A stretch of 64,000 nt of DNA from Paenibacillus humicola (GCF_028826105.1 NZ_JAQGPL010000001.1:3746501-3810500); one strand, 5' to 3'. Positions 33,223 to 43,613 are shown, numbered from the stretch's first letter. Numbers and translations are program-made. Notes: a model not told the origin generated them from the sequence alone.

Positions 33223-34614
33223 TCAGGCTTCCAGCGCTTGAGGAAGCGCTGCCGGCTTCCGAGCATCGCCCCCGCGCGCCGCGGCTGCACCTGCATCCAG
33301 CACGCGGACGAGCTGCCCGCGGCATTCATTGACGCCCGCTTCGGTAATTTTCACGCGGCACAGCTCGCCGATCAACGCTTCGGAGCCCTCGAAGACGACC
33401 TGCAGGTAGTTGCCGGAATAGCCCATGACGAGGCCGCTGTTCGGAGCCCCTTTGTAATCCCGTTCCGGGATGACGTCCACGACTTCGCCGATAAACTTCT
33501 TCGCGTAGTCGAGCTGCATCCGTTCCGACAAATCGATCAGCTTGTGAACCCGCTCGTGCTTCACGTCTTCGTCCACCTGATCCTCCATCCGGGCGGCAGG
33601 CGTGCCGGTCCGTTTGGAGTACGGGAACACGTGCATTTCGGAAAAACCGAGCTCCTTCATAAACCGGTAGCCCTGCTCGAACAACGCATCCGTTTCGCCG
33701 GGAAAGCCGACGATCACGTCCGTCGTAATCGCCACGCCCGGCATCGCGCGGTGCAGCCGGCGGATTTTGTCCGCAAACTCGGCCGTCGTATATTTGCGGC
33801 GCATCCGCGCCAGCACGGAATCTTCCCCCGCCTGCAGCGGAATATGAAGATGGCGGCACATTTTCCGGGAATGGTTCAGCACGTCGATCATGGCGTCGTC
33901 GATCTGGCTCGCCTCGATCGAGCTGATACGGATACGCTCCAGCCCTTCCACTTTATCGAGGTCCCAGAGCAGGTCGGACAGCCGGTAGTTGTCCAAATCG
34001 TCGCCGTAGCCGCCGGTATGGATGCCTGTCAGCACGATTTCCTTGTAGCCGGCGGCAACGAGCTGCTCCGCCTGCTTGACGACGCTCTGCGGATCGCGGC
34101 TGCGGGACAATCCGCGCGACCACGGGATGATGCAGAAGGTGCAAAAATTGTTGCAGCCCTCCTGGATTTTTAGAAAAGCTCGCGTGCGGTCGGCAAAATC
34201 GGGCACGTCAAGCTCCTCGAACGCGCGCGTTTTCATAATGTTGCGGACGGCGTTGATCGGCTTGCGTTCGCTTTGGATTTGCGCGATGTAGCCCATCAGC
34301 TTGTCCCGGTCCTGCGTGCCGATGACCAGATCGACGCCTTCGATCGCCATGACTTCGGCCGGCGACGTTTGAGCGTAGCAGCCCGTTACGGCGATTACCG
34401 CGTCCGGGTTGCGGCGAACGGCGCGTCGAATGATCTGCCGGCTTTTTTTGTCGCCCGTGTTCGTAACCGTGCACGTATTGATCAGGTATACGTCCGCGGC
34501 TGCCGTTTCGAAATCAACCTGCTCGTACCCTTCTTTTTTGAACAGCTGCCAAATCGCTTCCGTATCGTAGAAATTGACTTTGCAGCCCAGTGTATAAAAT
34601 GCAACCGACGGCAT
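33223..34614 (-). CDS. mtaB: tRNA t6A37 methylthiotransferase
   Basis: 463 residues. MtaB adds a methylthio group to t6A37 of tRNA, giving ms2t6A. Both iron-sulfur sites are visible: Cys11, Cys48 and Cys79 of the N-terminal MTTase domain, and Cys154, Cys158, Cys161 of the radical SAM motif CNNFCTFC. A TRAM domain closes the enzyme (residues about 375-440). A short Ala/Arg-rich tail follows. It starts 3 nt after rsmE, in the gene order seen in Bacillus (prmA-rsmE-mtaB). Confidence 0.95.
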   Translation of the reverse strand: MPSVAFYTLGCKVNFYDTEAIWQLFKKEGYEQVDFETAAADVYLINTCTVTNTGDKKSRQIIRRAVRRNPDAVIAVTGCYAQTSPAEVMAIEGVDLVIGTQDRDKLMGYIAQIQSERKPINAVRNIMKTRAFEELDVPDFADRTRAFLKIQEGCNNFCTFCIIPWSRGLSRSRDPQSVVKQAEQLVAAGYKEIVLTGIHTGGYGDDLDNYRLSDLLWDLDKVEGLERIRISSIEASQIDDAMIDVLNHSRKMCRHLHIPLQAGEDSVLARMRRKYTTAEFADKIRRLHRAMPGVAITTDVIVGFPGETDALFEQGYRFMKELGFSEMHVFPYSKRTGTPAARMEDQVDEDVKHERVHKLIDLSERMQLDYAKKFIGEVVDVIPERDYKGAPNSGLVMGYSGNYLQVVFEGSEALIGELCRVKITEAGVNECRGQLVRVLDAGAAAARGGDARKPAALPQALEA

Positions 34615-34617
34615 TCG

Positions 34618-35403
34618 TCAATCGCCTCCCATTTCTCCGGATTCGTACATGAGACAGGCGAGTGCAGCCATCGCCGCCGTCTCGGTGCGCAATATGCGCC
34701 TGCCGAGCCCGACGATGACGGCCCCGGCGGCTTCCGCTTCCTCCGCCTCGCGCGGCGTAAAACCGCCCTCCGGTCCGACGACGAGCATGACGCGGAGTCC
34801 GCGTTCCGTTGCGCCTGCAGCCAGGCGTTCTTTCCGAAACGCGTTCAAAGCTTCGCGAAGCCCCGTGCCGCCGGATCCCCCTTCCTTCTCATAGCAAAAC
34901 AGCACCAAATCGTATGCTGCCATCGATGCGGTCAGCTCGCGCCACGTTCGCACCGGCTCAACCGCCGGAATCCGGCTGCGGTGCGCCTGCTCCGCGGCCT
35001 CCTTGGCGATTTTGCTCCAGCGTTCGAGACGCTTCGCTTCCTTCTTGTCGTCGTACTGCACGATCATCCGTTCGGACTGAAACGGCGCAAACGCCGCGGC
35101 TCCGATTTCCGTGCCTTTCTGAATGACAAGCTCCATTTTATCGCCTTTCGGCAATGCTTGCGCCACCGTCACCGGCCATTTCGGCTCACCGTCCATCGGG
35201 AGCTCGAATATGATCTCCGCCTCCACCCGTCCGTTATCCGCGGCCGTAACGGCAGCCACCGCTTCCCGGCTTGCGCCGTCGCTGGCGATGAACCGGTCTC
35301 CCGGCTCCATCCGCATCACGCGCAGCGCATGGCGGGCATCGTCGCCGGTCAGCACGACACGGCTGCCTTCAAACTGGTCCGGCGCTACAAAATATCGTTG
35401 CAT
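34618..35403 (-). CDS. rsmE: 16S rRNA m3U1498 methyltransferase
   Basis: 261 residues of the RsmE family (SPOUT fold). The N-terminal PUA-like part is MQRYFVAPDQFEGSRVVLTGDDARHALRVMR, with R and H in the family pattern. The SPOUT knot is in VMLVVGPEGGFTPREAEEA and VGLGRRILRTETAAMAAL. The ATG at 35403 gives the normal N-terminus; an ATG at 35421 is possible but atypical. It lies between a site-2-protease-like gene and mtaB. Confidence 0.94.
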   Translation of the reverse strand: MQRYFVAPDQFEGSRVVLTGDDARHALRVMRMEPGDRFIASDGASREAVAAVTAADNGRVEAEIIFELPMDGEPKWPVTVAQALPKGDKMELVIQKGTEIGAAAFAPFQSERMIVQYDDKKEAKRLERWSKIAKEAAEQAHRSRIPAVEPVRTWRELTASMAAYDLVLFCYEKEGGSGGTGLREALNAFRKERLAAGATERGLRVMLVVGPEGGFTPREAEEAEAAGAVIVGLGRRILRTETAAMAALACLMYESGEMGGD

Positions 35404-35525
35404 CACGCTGATCCTTCGCATTAAAGTCGGCTTTTTCGCAAGGAGTACGCAAAAAAGCCCCAACCTTCATCATACACGTTTTATTCCCGCTTCGCCAGCA
35501 TTTTAAACTTTTTCCAAAGGCCGTC

Positions 35526-36233
35526 TTACATCGCGGCATCTAGAAAAAATTGCCCCCAATCGACCGGTCTGAAGAACAGCCCGTAAAAATCGCCCAGGCC
35601 TCCCCAAATGTTCGCCGTCCTTGCAAACAGCGGGTCGAGCGTGACCTCGCGCAGCTGCGGGATGAACAGAATCATCAGAAAAATGACGATGCCCCAGTGC
35701 GCGTTCTGGTCCATTTTGTACCTGACGGACAGCGGCACGAGATCCTGGATGATCCGGTAGCCGTCGAGCGGCGGGATGGGGATGAGGTTAAAGACGAACA
35801 GCACCAGGTTGATCGTGATCAAATAATACAAAAAATGAACGATCGCCTTATGCGCGCCGACCGAGCCGGCATCGAGCAAACCGGCATCGTTCAGCACGTA
35901 CACAGCCAGTATGCCGAGAGCGGCGATCAGCAGGTTGCTGACCGGTCCGGCGGCGGAAACGATAATGCCCATCAGCCGGGGACGCTTGAAGCGCCCGCGA
36001 TTGACCGGCACCGGTTTCGCCCACCCGAAGCCGCCGATCAGCAGCAATATGGTGCCGAGAATGTCCAAATGCACGCGCGGGTTCAGCGTCACCCGCCCCG
36101 CCTCGTACGCCGTCCGGTCGCCGAATTTATAGGCGCTGTATGCATGCGCGAATTCATGAACCGTAAAAGCGATCATAATGACGAGAAAAATAAAAGGCAA
36201 ATCCCGGATCGGATACCAGAGTAAGTTGGACAC
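35526..36233 (-). CDS. Site-2-protease-family membrane metallopeptidase
   Basis: 235 residues with four to six transmembrane segments. The zinc motif HEFAH is at residues 26-30, in TVHEFAHAYSAYKFGD, and the second ligand motif is IPPLDGYRI. These place it with the YwhC/Rv-type short site-2 proteases (M50), which cut membrane proteins inside the bilayer. The substrate is unknown. Start: GTG at 36233, 9 nt after AGGAGG. It sits between prmA and rsmE, which are adjacent in B. subtilis; the gap to prmA holds a tandem repeat. Confidence 0.88.
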   Translation of the reverse strand: MSNLLWYPIRDLPFIFLVIMIAFTVHEFAHAYSAYKFGDRTAYEAGRVTLNPRVHLDILGTILLLIGGFGWAKPVPVNRGRFKRPRLMGIIVSAAGPVSNLLIAALGILAVYVLNDAGLLDAGSVGAHKAIVHFLYYLITINLVLFVFNLIPIPPLDGYRIIQDLVPLSVRYKMDQNAHWGIVIFLMILFIPQLREVTLDPLFARTANIWGGLGDFYGLFFRPVDWGQFFLDAAM

Positions 36234-36250
36234 TTCTCAGCCTCCTAAAA

Positions 36251-36504
36251 GTTTTGTGGAGCAGGGCTTCCACGATTAGCTACGAAACAAAACTCGCTTC
36301 GGAAGCATAAACTATTTGTTTTGTGGAGCAGGGCTTCCACGATTAGCTACGAAACAAAACTCGCTTCGGAAGCATACGCCATAAGTTTTGTGGAGCAGGG
36401 CTTCCACGATTAGCTACGAAACAAAACTCGCTTCGGGAGCTTACGCTTAAGTTTTTGCGATACTTCTTGAACCAGCATCTTTGCGAGTAAAAAACTCGCT
36501 TCCG
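36251..36504. repeat. 67-bp tandem repeat, three copies plus a degenerate fourth
   Basis: Nearly identical units at 36251-36317, 36318-36384 and 36385-36450, and a diverged unit at 36451-36504. Each can fold: outer arms GTTTTGT/ACAAAAC, inner arms GTGGA/TCCAC, and a GCTTCGGAAGC hairpin. The last 13-17 bp of each unit vary most, while the fold-forming part is unchanged. It fills the 279-nt gap between prmA and the site-2-protease gene within a minus-strand transcript. Confidence 0.9.
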
Positions 36505-36512
36505 CCGGCCCT

Positions 36513-37511
36513 CTATGCTTCCGTGCGCTCGGGCTTCCTCGCCACGAAGGCAATCCAGTCCTCGTCGCGGCGGCGCTCTTCGATAACGAAGCCGACCGCT
36601 TCCAGCCCGGCCGCTACGCCCTGCTCCTTGTTCTTGTAAACGCCCGAAGCGATATAGATGCCGCCCGGCTTCAGCGCCGTGTATACGTCGTCGATAAAAA
36701 GCAGGATGATTTCGGCCAATATGTTGGCCACTATCAGGTCGACCGGTACGCTCACATGGAGCGTATCAGCTTCGTCCGTATCGCCTTCGGCGCTCCGCCC
36801 GAGAACGCCGAGCAGATCGCTCAGCCGCACCTGGATGTCCGCTTCCAAACCGTTCAGCTTGATGTTTTCCGCTGCCGACGAGACCGCAACCGGATCAAGA
36901 TCAAGCGCCAGCACGCGGCGCGCGCCGAGCCGGACGGCGCCGATGGCCAAAATGCCCGAGCCCGTGCCGACGTCGATCATATCCTCGCCGCCGCGGATGA
37001 CCGACTCCAGCGTCTGCAGACACAGCGCCGTCGTCGGGTGGGTTCCGGTGCCGAACGCCATGCCCGGGTCGAGCTCGATTATAAGCTCCTCCTGCGAAGG
37101 CGCGTAATTTTCCCAGGTCGGTTTGATCGTCAGCCGCTCAGACACCCGAATCGGCTTAAAATATTGTTTCCACGCCGTCGCCCAGTCCTCGTCGTCGACC
37201 AGCTGACGCGACAGCTCGTACTCGCCGGGGTCGATATCGTAATCCCGCAGCTCCTCGATCCGGGGACGCAGCTGCGCTTCAAGCTCGTCCATGACGGTTT
37301 CTTCGGCAAAATATCCTTTAATGACCGCCTGGCCCTCCGGAATATCGTTCAGCGGCACGTCGTACCATTGGCCGAGCGACGTATCGCGCGGTTTGTTCAG
37401 CGTGCCCGATTCTTCAATGGATACGCCGCCGGCGCCCATTTCATGCAAAAAGTTCGTGATCATCTCGATCGATTCTTCCGTTGTCCGGATCGTCAGTTCA
37501 TGCCATTTCAC
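36513..37511 (-). CDS. prmA: Ribosomal protein L11 methyltransferase
   Basis: 332 residues. PrmA trimethylates L11 of the 50S subunit. The N-terminal L11-recognition domain (KWHELTIRTTEESIEMI, GGVSIEE) leads to a Rossmann methyltransferase with IDVGTGSGILAIGAVRLGA, FGTGTHPTT and VDLIVANILAEII. Length is close to the B. subtilis protein (311). Start: GTG at 37511 with a G-run 10 nt upstream; the open frame to 37544 adds eleven unconserved residues. A short insert (SAEGDTDEADTLHVS) lies before the NxL motif. Confidence 0.95.
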   Translation of the reverse strand: MKWHELTIRTTEESIEMITNFLHEMGAGGVSIEESGTLNKPRDTSLGQWYDVPLNDIPEGQAVIKGYFAEETVMDELEAQLRPRIEELRDYDIDPGEYELSRQLVDDEDWATAWKQYFKPIRVSERLTIKPTWENYAPSQEELIIELDPGMAFGTGTHPTTALCLQTLESVIRGGEDMIDVGTGSGILAIGAVRLGARRVLALDLDPVAVSSAAENIKLNGLEADIQVRLSDLLGVLGRSAEGDTDEADTLHVSVPVDLIVANILAEIILLFIDDVYTALKPGGIYIASGVYKNKEQGVAAGLEAVGFVIEERRRDEDWIAFVARKPERTEA

Positions 37512-37583
37512 GACGCTAGCGCCCCCCGCAAATTTCTGCACCAATATTATGACGTCTATTTTACACCAGATCGTGGAAAGAAC

Positions 37584-37641
37584 ACAAAAAAGACTCCGCT
37601 GCCGCTGCCGGATTCCCGGCTGACCGGTCGTGCAGAGTCTT
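37584..37641 (-). terminator. Terminator downstream of the small gene at 37665
   Basis: AAGACTC / GAGTCTT arms (37590-37596, 37635-37641) enclose an inner GCCGG hairpin. A run of six Ts follows on the minus strand. It ends the transcript that carries the heat-shock genes and the two small genes before prmA. Confidence 0.7.
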
Positions 37642-37664
37642 ATACGTACAATGGGCTTCCGGGT

Positions 37665-37853
37665 CTAAAGCTCGGGCTGTCCGCCGGTCTGGCGGATAAG
37701 ATATATCGCCCGGCTGAGCAGCTCCTCGTCAACGGTTGCCGTCAGCGCCGCGCCGTCGCCTTCCACCTGCTGCGCGCGCAGCGCCTGCAGCTTCAGCTCC
37801 GCCTCGCGGGCTCCGAGGACGTCGGGAAAGGTCGCGCGAATTCGGGCCGCCAC
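37665..37853 (-). CDS. Small protein of unknown function
   Basis: 62 residues, VAARIRATFPDVLGAREAELKLQ..., ending IYLIRQTGGQPEL. It is soluble and has an even charge pattern; probably a helix pair. I do not recognise a family with confidence. Start: GTG at 37853 with GGAGG 8 nt upstream. It follows the YfhD-type gene by 17 nt and is ended by a terminator. Confidence 0.65.
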   Translation of the reverse strand: MAARIRATFPDVLGAREAELKLQALRAQQVEGDGAALTATVDEELLSRAIYLIRQTGGQPEL

Positions 37854-37870
37854 TGCCGGTCCCTCCTTCG

Positions 37871-38014
37871 CTATTCCCGCTCCGCGCGGGAATCCGCAGC
37901 GGCGGCGCGGCGCTCGGCTTCTTGATCGTCCTTATCCGCCAGCGCTTCGGAAAACTCGATATCCTCGTTTTTGGCGACCGGCAAGGGGTCGCTGCGTTTC
38001 GGTTCTCGTTCCAT
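37871..38014 (-). CDS. Small acidic YfhD-like protein
   Basis: 47 residues: MEREPKRSDPLPVAKNEDIE, then FSEALADKDDQEAERRAAAADSR in two parts. The pattern D-x-E-F-S-E-x-L-A-D-x-x-D-x-E-A-x-x-R-x-x-x-A resembles the YfhD family of small proteins in Bacilli. The ribosome binding site is a strong AAGGAGGAAG about 7 nt before the ATG. Function is unknown; related genes are often sporulation-linked. It lies between dnaJ and the small gene at 37665. Confidence 0.7.
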   Translation of the reverse strand: MEREPKRSDPLPVAKNEDIEFSEALADKDDQEAERRAAAADSRAERE

Positions 38015-38098
38015 CCGAACTTCCTCCTTCGCGATTGCAGGCGGTTAAACGCCCGGTTACGAAGAATAGGATGGGCAAGATTGCCGCAAACTATGCCG

Positions 38099-39229
38099 TC
38101 AGTCGCCGCGAAACGCTTTTTTCATCCGGTCGAAAATCGTTTCGTGCTGCTCCTGCGCCGACTGCCCGCCGTCGATTCCGGCAAACTGGCGCAGCAGGTC
38201 CTTCTGCTCCTCGGAAAGGCCCGTCGGCGTCACGAGGGTCACCTTGACGTGCTGATCCCCTTGACCGTAACCGCGCAGCCGAGGAACGCCTTTTCCTTTC
38301 AGCCGGAAAAAAGTGCCGGTCTGCGTGCCAGCCGGAATTTTCAGCTTCACCTTCTCGCTCAGCGTCGGAATTTCGATTTCATCGCCCAGCGCAGCCTGCG
38401 CGAACGTCAGCGGCACCTCGCAATAAATGTCGTCGCCTTCCCGTTCGAAGAAATCGTGCGGCTTGACGCGGATCACAATATACAGGTCGCCGGAAGGACC
38501 GCCGCGCATGCCGCCTTCACCTTCGCCAGACAGGCGGATTTGCGCGCCGTCGTCTACTCCGGCCGGGATGCGGACGTTCAGCTTACGCTGCCGCTTTACT
38601 TTGCCGGAGCCGTGGCACGTACCGCATTTGTCGCGGATGATATGGCCGCTGCCGCCGCAGTTCGAGCAGGAGCGCCGGTTGACCATGCGGCCGAACGGCG
38701 TATTTTGCACGACCTCCTGCTGGCCGGTACCCCGGCAGACCGAACACGTTTCCGGCTTCGTTCCCGGCTTGGCGCCCGAGCCGCGGCACGTGTCGCACGT
38801 TTCGGTGCGCGGAATCGTAATTTCCGTTTCCTTGCCGAATACCGCTTCCTTGAATTCGATCGTCATCGTGTACTGCAAATCGTTGCCGCGCTGCGGCGCG
38901 TTCGGGTCCCGCCGGCCGCCGCCGCCGAAAAACATATCGAAAATATCGCCGAAGCCGCCGGAGAAATCGGCTCCTCCGCCGCCTCCGAAGCCCTGGTTCG
39001 GATCGACATGACCGTAACGGTCGTAAGTCTCCCGCTTGCCGTCGTCGCTCAGCGTATCGTACGCTTCTTTTACTTCCTTAAACTTATTTTCCGCATCCGG
39101 CTCTTTATTGACGTCCGGATGATATTGACGCGCCAGCTTCCGGTACGCTTTCTTGATATCTTCCCCGGAAGCGTCCTTGCCGACGCCCAGCACTTCATAG
39201 TAGTCCCGCTTGTCTGCCAAATCCGTCAC
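38099..39229 (-). CDS. dnaJ: Chaperone DnaJ
   Basis: 376 residues, type I J-protein that stimulates DnaK ATPase and delivers substrates. The J domain carries HPD (RQYHPDVNK). A Gly/Phe region follows ([16 protein letters not shown]). Four CxxCxGxG zinc repeats begin CDTCRGSG and end CGTCHGSG. The C-terminal substrate domain is complete. Start: GTG at 39229, after AAGGAG. It is the last of the four core heat-shock genes and is separated from dnaK by a hairpin. Confidence 0.97.
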   Translation of the reverse strand: MTDLADKRDYYEVLGVGKDASGEDIKKAYRKLARQYHPDVNKEPDAENKFKEVKEAYDTLSDDGKRETYDRYGHVDPNQGFGGGGGADFSGGFGDIFDMFFGGGGRRDPNAPQRGNDLQYTMTIEFKEAVFGKETEITIPRTETCDTCRGSGAKPGTKPETCSVCRGTGQQEVVQNTPFGRMVNRRSCSNCGGSGHIIRDKCGTCHGSGKVKRQRKLNVRIPAGVDDGAQIRLSGEGEGGMRGGPSGDLYIVIRVKPHDFFEREGDDIYCEVPLTFAQAALGDEIEIPTLSEKVKLKIPAGTQTGTFFRLKGKGVPRLRGYGQGDQHVKVTLVTPTGLSEEQKDLLRQFAGIDGGQSAQEQHETIFDRMKKAFRGD

Positions 39230-39261
39230 CCCGTCTCCTTATTGCCGTCCCTGATTACACG

Positions 39262-39298
39262 CGAAAAACGGCCGCGCCGTCCGACCTTCGGACGGCGC
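39262..39298 (-). terminator. Terminator-like hairpin between dnaK and dnaJ
   Basis: An 11-bp perfect stem (39274-39284 / 39288-39298) with a 3-nt loop, followed by TTTTT on the minus strand. It lies inside the operon, so it probably lowers dnaJ expression by partial termination or protects the upstream mRNA end. Confidence 0.65.
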
Positions 39299-39322
39299 GC
39301 CGTTTCGCTTGTTCCAACGTGT

Positions 39323-41161
<1,839 letters not shown>

Positions 41162-41218
41162 TTAGGAGTCCTCCTCAAACTATCGTAATGTCGAGCCGAT
41201 ATAGGGAAGCTGCGCCGT

Positions 41219-41818
41219 TCAGCCGCTGACTTTGACCATGGCGGGACGCAGCACTTTATCTTTCAGCATATAGCCCTTCTGAACTTCCTCCACAACGATG
41301 CCTTCTTCGTGCTCCTCGGATTCCACCTGCATGATGGCCTGGTGGAACTCCGGATTAAACGGCTGGCCGACAGTATCCATCGGCTTCAATCCCTCCTGCT
41401 CGAGCACCTGCTCCAGCTGGCGGAAAATCATGTCCACCCCTTTGGCGAACGCGTCGAAATCGCCGCCGCTGCGGCCCGCTTCCAGCGCACGGCCGAAATT
41501 GTCGACGACCGGCAGCAGTTGGCCAAGCAGCTTCATCGAGGCGTAGCTCGCAAGCTCTTCCTTCTCTTTCATCGTCCGGCGGCGGAAATTATCGAAATCC
41601 GCCTGGGCGCGTAAGTACCGCTGGTGGTTATCCTCAGCCAGCTTCGTCAGCTCTGCGACGCGCGGGTCCTCCTCCGCCGCATCCGAAACCTTCTCCGCCT
41701 GCCCGCCGGCCGGTTCCCGTTCCGAAATCCGGTCGTGCTCCTGCACGGCTTCTTCCTCGCGGGCTTCTGTTTGTTCATCTTTATGTTCCTCGGCCGTTTG
41801 TTGTTCGTTTGCGCTCAC
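41219..41818 (-). CDS. grpE: Nucleotide exchange factor GrpE
   Basis: 199 residues from GTG at 41818. GrpE releases ADP from DnaK. An acidic, disordered N-terminus leads to a long coiled coil (LTKLAEDNHQRYLRAQADFDNF in part) and the beta domain with VEEVQKGYMLKDKVLRPAMV. I prefer GTG at 41818 because GAGGAGGTGA, nearly the full anti-Shine-Dalgarno complement, lies 9 nt upstream. The ATG at 41851 overlaps the hrcA stop (ATGA) but has no good ribosome binding site; it would add 11 residues. Both starts might be used. Confidence 0.93.
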   Translation of the reverse strand: MSANEQQTAEEHKDEQTEAREEEAVQEHDRISEREPAGGQAEKVSDAAEEDPRVAELTKLAEDNHQRYLRAQADFDNFRRRTMKEKEELASYASMKLLGQLLPVVDNFGRALEAGRSGGDFDAFAKGVDMIFRQLEQVLEQEGLKPMDTVGQPFNPEFHQAIMQVESEEHEEGIVVEEVQKGYMLKDKVLRPAMVKVSG

Positions 41819-41847
41819 GGAAAGGTTCACCTCCTCGAATTCATCGT

Positions 41848-42873
41848 TCATTTGTACCATCGTCCAAGCAGGACGGCCATATCTTTGGAAAGCACGTCGA
41901 GCAGACTGATCACCTTGCCGTAATCCATCCGCGTCGGGCCCAAAATGCCGATCGTGCCGAGCGACTGCCCGTCGATCGAATACGTAGCGGTGATCACGCT
42001 GCAGCTCGCGATCGCATCATGTTCGTTCTCGGTGCCGATGCGCACCTGGATGCCGCTCGGCACGGACGCGAACATCCGCATCAAGGTCGGCGTCTCCTCC
42101 AGCAGGTCGAGCAGCGTTTTCACCTTTTCGACGTCCTTGAACTCGGGCTGCTTCAGCATGTTCGTCGTGCCGCTCAGGAAGACGCGGTGTTCGTCCTCGC
42201 CGCTCAGCGCATCGCCGAGCATATCAAGCAGATGCTCGCAGCCGTCGATATAGCGTCCCAGCTCCCGGCCGACCTCCGAGTACAGCTTCGACTTCAGGCG
42301 AGCAATCGGAACGTCGGCGAGCTTTTTGTTCAAAATGTTGGCCGCCCGCTCCATGTCCGACATGCCGATATCCGGCGGAATCGTAACCGTCCGGTTTTCG
42401 ACATGTCCGGTGTTGGTCACGATAATCGCCACCGCCGCGTCTTCGCTGATCGGCACAAGCTGGAAATGCTTCAGCGTGTTCGTAAACGTCTCCGGCCCGA
42501 GCACGATGGACGTATAATTGGTCATATTGGAAAGAATCATCGCAGCGTGCTGGATGATGTGCTCGAGCTGATTCATTTTTTCCGCAAAAAAGGAGCGGAT
42601 CGTCTGCAGATCGCGCTCGGTCACCTCGCCCAGCTTCACCAGATGATCGACGTAATACCGATACCCTTTAATGGACGGAATCCGCCCCGCGGACGTATGC
42701 GGCTGCTCCAAAAAGCCGAGCTCCTCGAGATCCGCCATTTCGTTACGAATGGTCGCAGCGCTGTAAGCGACATCGCCGCGTTTGGAAATGCTGCGCGAGC
42801 CGACCGGCTCGGCAGAGCGGATGTAATCGTCGACGATGGCGTTCAAAATCATGCGTTGGCGTTCGGTTAACAT
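41848..42873 (-). CDS. hrcA: Heat-inducible transcription repressor HrcA
   Basis: 341 residues. HrcA represses heat-shock operons by binding CIRCE and needs GroEL to stay active. The winged-helix N-terminus is LTERQRMILNAIVDDYI with PVGSRSISKR and SAATIRNEMADLEE; a GAF-like domain follows. Start: ATG at 42873 after GGAGGG; the open frame to 42969 crosses the CIRCE element and is not coding. It is the first gene of hrcA-grpE-dnaK-dnaJ and is autoregulated through the CIRCE site 66 nt upstream. Confidence 0.97.
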   Translation of the reverse strand: MLTERQRMILNAIVDDYIRSAEPVGSRSISKRGDVAYSAATIRNEMADLEELGFLEQPHTSAGRIPSIKGYRYYVDHLVKLGEVTERDLQTIRSFFAEKMNQLEHIIQHAAMILSNMTNYTSIVLGPETFTNTLKHFQLVPISEDAAVAIIVTNTGHVENRTVTIPPDIGMSDMERAANILNKKLADVPIARLKSKLYSEVGRELGRYIDGCEHLLDMLGDALSGEDEHRVFLSGTTNMLKQPEFKDVEKVKTLLDLLEETPTLMRMFASVPSGIQVRIGTENEHDAIASCSVITATYSIDGQSLGTIGILGPTRMDYGKVISLLDVLSKDMAVLLGRWYK

Positions 42874-42938
42874 CGCTGTTCCCTCCAATACGTACCGCTG
42901 AAAGGCTCGCATGTCAGTCGATCCTTCGTCTGCGCTCG

Positions 42939-42965
42939 TTAGCACTCGGGGTCGTTGAGTGCTAA
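42939..42965. promoter_or_regulatory. CIRCE operator
   Basis: TTAGCACTC-N9-GAGTGCTAA, a perfect match to the CIRCE consensus. It sits between the promoter and hrcA and is bound by HrcA. Confidence 0.97.
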
Positions 42966-42976
42966 TCATTACTACA

Positions 42977-43006
42977 AAAATACCAAACTGACTTGCCCAT
43001 TGTCAA
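42977..43006 (-). promoter_or_regulatory. Sigma-A promoter of the hrcA-grpE-dnaK-dnaJ operon
   Basis: Minus strand -35 TTGACA (43001-43006), 18-bp spacer, -10 TATTTT (42977-42982), placing the transcript start at the CIRCE element. The -35 box lies within 2 nt of the stop codon of the upstream GNAT gene. Confidence 0.75.
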
Positions 43007-43007
43007 G

Positions 43008-43469
43008 TCAGTTCAGCGTTTTCAGGACGGCTATTTCATCGCAGCAATGCTGCTTGGGACAGTTGACGCAGTCGGTCCAAACTTTCTCCGGAAAGATATC
43101 CTTATTGACGACCTCAAAGCCGTTTTTCTCGAAAAAACGAACGGCATAGGTGAGGGCCATCACCTTCGGAATTTCCTGTCTTCTCGCTTCCTCGATCAGA
43201 AAATCGACGAGCTTGCTGCCGATGCCGCCGCCCTTGTGCTTTTCCGTGATGCCGAGCGAACGAATTTCAACCAGTTCCGCTCCGAGCCTGCACAGCGAGC
43301 CGCATCCGACGACCTCGCCGTCCAGCTCGGCGACGACGAACGTATCGATCTGTCTGGACAGCGTCTCGCGCGAACGCGGCAGCATGACACCCTTTTCGGC
43401 GTAACCCGCTATCAACTGCGTTAGTATATCGACGTCTTCAGGCGTCGCCTTTCTGCATACCGCCTCCAC
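43008..43469 (-). CDS. GNAT N-acetyltransferase, ArgA-like short form
   Basis: 153 residues. The GNAT fold shows the acetyl-CoA loop in KHKGGGIGSKLVDFLIEEAR and strands around VEIRSLGIT. The cysteine-containing C-terminus FPEKVWTDCVNCPKQHCCDE is like that of short N-acetylglutamate-synthase-type enzymes, where it may bind metal. The substrate is therefore perhaps glutamate or another amino acid, but this is inference. Start: GTG at 43469 with GGAGG 9 nt upstream. It lies between hemW and hrcA with its own promoter. Confidence 0.85.
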   Translation of the reverse strand: MEAVCRKATPEDVDILTQLIAGYAEKGVMLPRSRETLSRQIDTFVVAELDGEVVGCGSLCRLGAELVEIRSLGITEKHKGGGIGSKLVDFLIEEARRQEIPKVMALTYAVRFFEKNGFEVVNKDIFPEKVWTDCVNCPKQHCCDEIAVLKTLN

Positions 43470-43514
43470 GCTTCCTTACCTCCCCGATGCATGATTAATA
43501 GAGTAATACGTATA

Positions 43515-43543
43515 AATATACATCAGCTCGACCAGACGCACAA
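43515..43543 (-). promoter_or_regulatory. Probable promoter of the GNAT gene
   Basis: Minus strand -35 TTGTGC (43538-43543), 17-bp spacer, -10 TATATT (43515-43520), about 50 nt before the GTG start. Confidence 0.5.
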
Positions 43544-43613
43544 TAGTTTTTTTCCCGGCAAAGCATCCGGTCATTCCTTGCAGATCGCGCATTACGGCTT
43601 CCCCGGCACGCGC

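Noticed and set aside
36251..36504. Insertion sequence or transposon remnant
   Set aside because: No transposase piece, no target-site duplication, and the fold-forming 67-bp units are tandem rather than terminal.
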